6,028 nt of DNA from Desulfobacterales bacterium (GTDB taxonomy: Bacteria; Desulfobacterota; Desulfobacteria; Desulfobacterales; JAUCGF01), in the NCBI GenBank assembly GCA_029940345.1, contig JAOZRC010000136.1, positions 4,243 to 10,270 of the forward strand. The letters are read 5' to 3'. Shown piece by piece: positions 3,433 through 6,028 of the stretch. The first letter of the stretch is position 1, and every line of letters starts with the position of its first letter. Under the pieces are notes generated by a model, which was given only the letters and a program-made list of their open reading frames with translations, searched no databases and was not told the origin of the DNA. Made by a program: the position numbers and the translations under genes.

Positions 3433-4758
3433 ATGCATTGCCACACGATCCCGTATCAGGATAAATATATTATTTACAGACCCTTGCGCCGGTTGGCGTT
3501 TGTGGGAAACAGTCCTATGGCGGAGCTGTGCGCAAACGTATATGCCAACCCGTCTTTCCCAGTGAAAGCGGAACAACAGACCGCCTATGATTTCCTTGAA
3601 TCCGTGGGTTTCCCGGAACCGGATATTCTCTTTCCGGAAGCGCCAATGGAGAACGCCGCTTTTCAACCAACGGTCTGTGTTCTTTTTCTCACAAACGTTT
3701 GCAACCTGCGCTGCATCTACTGCTATGCTCACGGCGGTGACAATCGTCCGGAAAAACTGACCATTGAACTGGCCCAGGCCGCTATTGACAATGTCTGTCA
3801 AAATGCATCTGAGCAGGGACTGGACCACTACATGCTGTCCTTTCACGGTGGGGGCGAACCGATCATGGCTTGGCGGGTTCTTCAGGATTGCGTAGCCTAT
3901 GCCAGGCAAACCGAACTTCCCGTCAATATTAACCTGACAAGTAATGGGGTGTGGACCGAAAACCAACGAAGCTGGCTGCTCGATCATATCGATGAGATCA
4001 GTCTTTCTCTGGATGGACCTCCGGAAGTCCAGAATCGGCAGCGACCGAGACTGACCGGCAGAGCGAGTCATCCGGCTGTCATGGCGACTGTCCGTGAACT
4101 GGATCGTCGCAACAAATCCTACGGCATACGCGTTACGATCACCGATGAAACCATTGACCAGTTGCCTGATATTGTGGCCTATTTATGCCGGGAAACCGGG
4201 GCGCAGACGCTGCAGGTGGAACCGGCCTTTAACCATGGCCGCGCCAGGAAAGATCATCAGGCATTATTGCAAAACGAACGGTTTGCCGAAATGTTTCTGG
4301 CTGGCTATGACATCGCCCATGAACAGGGCCGTCATATGTATTACTCCGGCGCCCGCCCATGGCTGCTTACCAATCGCTTTTGCGAGGCGTTTAACAAGGC
4401 GCTGATTGTCGGTCCGGACGGTTTTGTCACCTCCTGCTATGAAGTCTGCGGTAGAGATCACGAACTTGCCGGGGATTTTATCTTTGGCGAAATGGATCGG
4501 CAAGGGTTGCTTTCGATCAACCCACGGATACGGCGAAAATTACTGACCCGCATTGAAGAGCGAAGACAATTGTGCCGGGCCTGTTTCTGTTATTTCCACT
4601 GCGCCGGAGATTGTCCCTCCAAAACATTCTCTCCTGGAGCAGGTAGTCATCTTGTTCATGGCAGTCGCTGTGATTTGAACCGGACTATAACAAAAGAGTT
4701 GATTATCCGCTATATTCTTGAGGGGGAAGGGGTATGGAATGGTGAGGAAAATCACTAG
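3433..4758 (+). CDS. Radical SAM/SPASM-domain enzyme, peptide-maturase type
   Basis: A 441-residue enzyme with a radical SAM core and a C-terminal SPASM-like domain, the layout of enzymes that install thioether, carbon-carbon or related bonds in ribosomal peptides and of anaerobic sulfatase activators. Numbered from ATG 3433: Cys90-x3-Cys94-x2-Cys97 ('CNLRCIYCYAHGG') binds the SAM [4Fe-4S] cluster; 'FHGGGEP' at 137-143 is the SAM-binding GGE motif; 'NLTSNG' and 'ISLSLDGP' follow as in the TIM barrel. Auxiliary-cluster cysteines are Cys317, Cys335, Cys339, then Cys381-x2-Cys384-x-Cys386-x3-Cys390-x3-Cys394, and Cys413. The N-terminus ('IPYQDKYIIYRPLRRLAFVGN') is a family-specific lead domain. 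ATG 3388 would add 15 residues but has GAAGG touching the start; ATG 3433 has GGAAG at a 5-base distance, so I prefer it. No precursor peptide, protease or transporter lies next to it. Family firm, substrate unknown. Confidence 0.9.
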   Translation: MHCHTIPYQDKYIIYRPLRRLAFVGNSPMAELCANVYANPSFPVKAEQQTAYDFLESVGFPEPDILFPEAPMENAAFQPTVCVLFLTNVCNLRCIYCYAHGGDNRPEKLTIELAQAAIDNVCQNASEQGLDHYMLSFHGGGEPIMAWRVLQDCVAYARQTELPVNINLTSNGVWTENQRSWLLDHIDEISLSLDGPPEVQNRQRPRLTGRASHPAVMATVRELDRRNKSYGIRVTITDETIDQLPDIVAYLCRETGAQTLQVEPAFNHGRARKDHQALLQNERFAEMFLAGYDIAHEQGRHMYYSGARPWLLTNRFCEAFNKALIVGPDGFVTSCYEVCGRDHELAGDFIFGEMDRQGLLSINPRIRRKLLTRIEERRQLCRACFCYFHCAGDCPSKTFSPGAGSHLVHGSRCDLNRTITKELIIRYILEGEGVWNGEENH

Positions 4759-4930
4759 CGTCGTATCGTGGAACCGGTCATATAGGTGCTTTTAAGTCAG
4801 AAATAAAACAAACTGTCGCATGCGATTCACGACCGATGTTCAGCAGGTCCGGTTAGCGAAAGCGCAACCCGACAACAACCGGCATTAACGTCGGGTTACG
4901 CTTCGCTAACCCGACCTTGTATTATGGCCT
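4759..4930 (+). other. Intergenic region after the radical SAM gene
   Basis: No gene recognised. It contains a perfect 10-bp palindrome TCGCATGCGA (4816-4825) and the large palindromic repeat at 4846-4916. Confidence 0.5.
4846..4916 (+). repeat. Large imperfect palindrome (REP-like)
   Basis: Left arm 4846-4873 and right arm 4890-4916 are inverted copies agreeing at about 25 of 27-28 positions, with a 16-base loop between them. The core is GGTTAGCGAA on the left and TTCGCTAACC on the right, with GTCGGGTT/AACCCGAC at the inner ends. Palindromes built on 'GGGTTAGCGAAGCGTAACCC' recur between genes in many bacterial genomes. Transcribed, it would make a very stable hairpin and may stop or protect the radical SAM transcript. 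Confidence 0.75.
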
Positions 4931-5137
4931 TTGCAAGTAAATTATCGTGGCGAAGGTCTGGCCGGTGGTATGCCTTTAATAGTGGAAATTGGTTTTTCTG
5001 ATTTAATCTTGCTGGGAAAAAGAAGCTGTATGTTAGCTGCAAATCATATAATCAATGTTAAATTAAGCCGTTGGCAGTTTTCGAAAAATATGACGGTTAC
5101 GACCTTTGGCGTGAAGCAAAGAGATAAAGAAGCCTAA
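4931..5137 (+). CDS. Small open frame of unknown function, possibly a remnant
   Basis: A 68-codon frame from TTG, or 55 codons from the ATG at 4970. I do not recognise it. The middle is hydrophobic ('GGMPLIVEIGFSDLILLG') and the C-terminus basic ('VKQRDKEA'). There is no convincing ribosome site for TTG 4931. The same frame, after stops at 5135-5137 and 5147-5149, continues open to a TGA that overlaps the hsdM start, so the whole stretch may be one decayed gene ahead of hsdM. It could equally be non-coding. Confidence 0.22.
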   Translation: MQVNYRGEGLAGGMPLIVEIGFSDLILLGKRSCMLAANHIINVKLSRWQFSKNMTVTTFGVKQRDKEA

Positions 5138-5149
5138 CTCAGTCGTTAG

Positions 5150-5233
5150 CGATATTTCAACGACAAAGCAAACATCAGTGGCGGACTGCTTGACGTTTGC
5201 AAAAATCTGATTAAAAACCGGAGCAACAAATGA
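5150..5233 (+). pseudogene. Possible C-terminal remnant of a gene coupled to hsdM
   Basis: After the TAG at 5147-5149 the frame is open for 27 codons ('RYFNDKANISGGLLDVCKNL' and on to 'RSNK') and ends in TGA 5231-5233, which overlaps the hsdM ATG as ATGA. Such an overlap is the mark of translational coupling in an operon, so this may be the last part of a lost upstream gene. I do not recognise the peptide. A GCAAAC/GTTTGC inverted repeat flanks its middle. The overlap may be chance. Confidence 0.25.
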
Positions 5234-6028
5234 CAAAAGCCAAAAAGAAAAAGAAAACCGAAGAGCCGATTGAAAAACAGCTTTGGAAAGCAGCCGATAA
5301 GCTCAGGAAAAATATTGATGCTGCTGAATATAAACACATTGTTTTGGGATTGATATTTCTGAAGTATATTTCGGATGCCTTTGAAGAATTATTTGATAAA
5401 CTGAAAAAAGGCAGAGGCGAATATGCTGGCGCCGATCCGGAAGATAAAGACGAATACAAGGCCGAGAATGTTTTCTTTGTTCCTGAAAAAGCGCGCTGGT
5501 CTTATCTGCAATCCAAAGCCAAATTGCCGGAAATCGGTAAAGAGGTTGACCAGGCCATGGATGCCATTGAAAAGGAGAATGCGTCACTTCGGGATGTGCT
5601 GCCCAAAGTCTATGCCAGGGGTAACCTTGACCCTGCCAATCTTGGCGGGTTGACAGACCTTGTGGGCAACATCGCTTTGGGGGATGCCAAAGCCCGCAGC
5701 GCTGATGTGCTGGGGCATGTGTTTGAATATTTCCTGGGTGAATTCGCCCTTGCCGAAGGAAAAAAGGGCGGCCAGTTCTACACTCCGCGCAGCGTTGTTG
5801 AATTACTGGTGGAAATGCTGGAGCCATACAAAGGCAGGGTGTTTGATCCTTGCTGCGGTTCCGGCGGCATGTTCGTGCAGTCGGAAAAGTTTGTGGCTGA
5901 CCATCAAGGCCGCATGAATGATATTGCCATTTACGGACAGGAGAGCAACCAGACTACCTGGCGGTTGGCCAAGATGAATCTGGCGATTCGGGGCATCGAC
6001 AGTTCCCAGGTGAAATGGAACAACGAAG
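5230..6028 (+). CDS. hsdM: Type I restriction-modification DNA methyltransferase subunit HsdM, N-terminal part (3' end outside window)
   Basis: The first 266 residues of HsdM, the subunit that with HsdS methylates adenine in a bipartite DNA target and with HsdR forms the restriction complex. A lysine-rich lead (residues 3-9) precedes the N-terminal helical domain, '[36 protein letters not shown]' in the family pattern (pieces of residues 14-48). '[18 protein letters not shown]' at 180-197 leads into SAM motif I, '[10 protein letters not shown]' (Asp206-Pro-x-x-Gly-Ser-Gly-Gly213), and '[22 protein letters not shown]' follows, as expected. The catalytic NPPF/Y motif lies beyond the edge. GGAG at 5220-5223, 6 bases ahead of ATG, supports the start. 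hsdS and hsdR are expected to the right. The gene shows no damage in the visible part. Confidence 0.95.
   Translation, partial: MTKAKKKKKTEEPIEKQLWKAADKLRKNIDAAEYKHIVLGLIFLKYISDAFEELFDKLKKGRGEYAGADPEDKDEYKAENVFFVPEKARWSYLQSKAKLPEIGKEVDQAMDAIEKENASLRDVLPKVYARGNLDPANLGGLTDLVGNIALGDAKARSADVLGHVFEYFLGEFALAEGKKGGQFYTPRSVVELLVEMLEPYKGRVFDPCCGSGGMFVQSEKFVADHQGRMNDIAIYGQESNQTTWRLAKMNLAIRGIDSSQVKWNNE

Noticed and set aside
3294..3464. 56-codon frame from TTG overlapping the radical SAM start, considered as a precursor peptide
   Set aside because: No ribosome site, no leader-core pattern, no cysteines, and its end lies inside the enzyme's coding region.
3376..4071. 231-codon open frame on the minus strand
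   Set aside because: It lies opposite the radical SAM gene, shows no family motif, and the + strand frame has all catalytic motifs.
4816..4825. Perfect palindrome TCGCATGCGA as an operator
   Set aside because: A single 10-base palindrome not close to a gene start is not enough to support a binding site.
5132..5150. Possible integron attC ends (GCCTAAC and GTTAGC)
   Set aside because: The two boxes are only six bases apart, the right box does not fit GTTRRRY, and no other pair of boxes or cassette structure is seen.
5303..5827. 174-codon open frame on the minus strand
   Set aside because: It is antisense to hsdM, whose + frame is continuous and carries SAM motif I; the minus-strand protein has no recognisable features.
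1..6028. CRISPR array, tRNA or rRNA genes
   Set aside because: No regularly spaced repeats and no tRNA or rRNA signatures were seen on either strand.

Overview
The window looks like a piece of an anaerobic bacterial chromosome. A Desulfobacterota-like sulfate reducer or a related anaerobe is my best guess, from the HdrA-type electron-transfer protein at the left edge, the SPASM radical SAM enzyme and the moderate GC content. That assignment is an inference. All genes found are on the + strand.

Layout. Bases 1-687 are the C-terminal third or so of a heterodisulfide reductase subunit A-like flavoprotein with two [4Fe-4S] ferredoxin motifs. Bases 758-3292 are a toxin-antitoxin (TA) graveyard. 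It holds an antitoxin-like gene with a YafQ-like toxin cut short by fusion to a formylglycine-generating-enzyme/C-type-lectin-fold gene tail; an apparently intact VapB-like/PIN (VapC-like) pair; a 31-bp duplicated antitoxin tail; an orphan BrnA-like N-terminal gene; a UPF0175 antitoxin with a DUF3368 PIN toxin whose reading frame runs into the back half of a HigB toxin; a one-base frameshift in that HigB; and the first codons of a HigA-like antitoxin, ended by a 141-bp element with inverted-repeat ends. Bases 3293-3432 are a leader with a terminator-like hairpin. Bases 3433-4758 are a radical SAM/SPASM enzyme of the peptide-modifying type. Bases 4759-5229 hold a large palindromic repeat and possible gene remnants. 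From 5230 to the right edge runs the N-terminal 266 residues of a type I restriction-modification methyltransferase (HsdM).

How the genes fit together. The region between the metabolic gene and the type I R-M operon has the character of a genomic or defence island: small AT-rich TA modules, illegitimate junctions that put unrelated gene pieces in one frame, repeats, and an R-M system. Only the VapB-like/PIN pair looks like a complete working TA module. The radical SAM gene stands alone, with no obvious precursor peptide or partner.

The most unusual signals are: (1) the FGE/C-lectin tail at 1166-1414, which has the form of a diversity-generating-retroelement target end but no reverse transcriptase or template in view; (2) two independent in-frame chimeras between toxin genes and other gene pieces; (3) a leader ahead of the radical SAM gene in which an upstream segment is complementary to one arm of the terminator-like hairpin, so that two folds would exclude each other.
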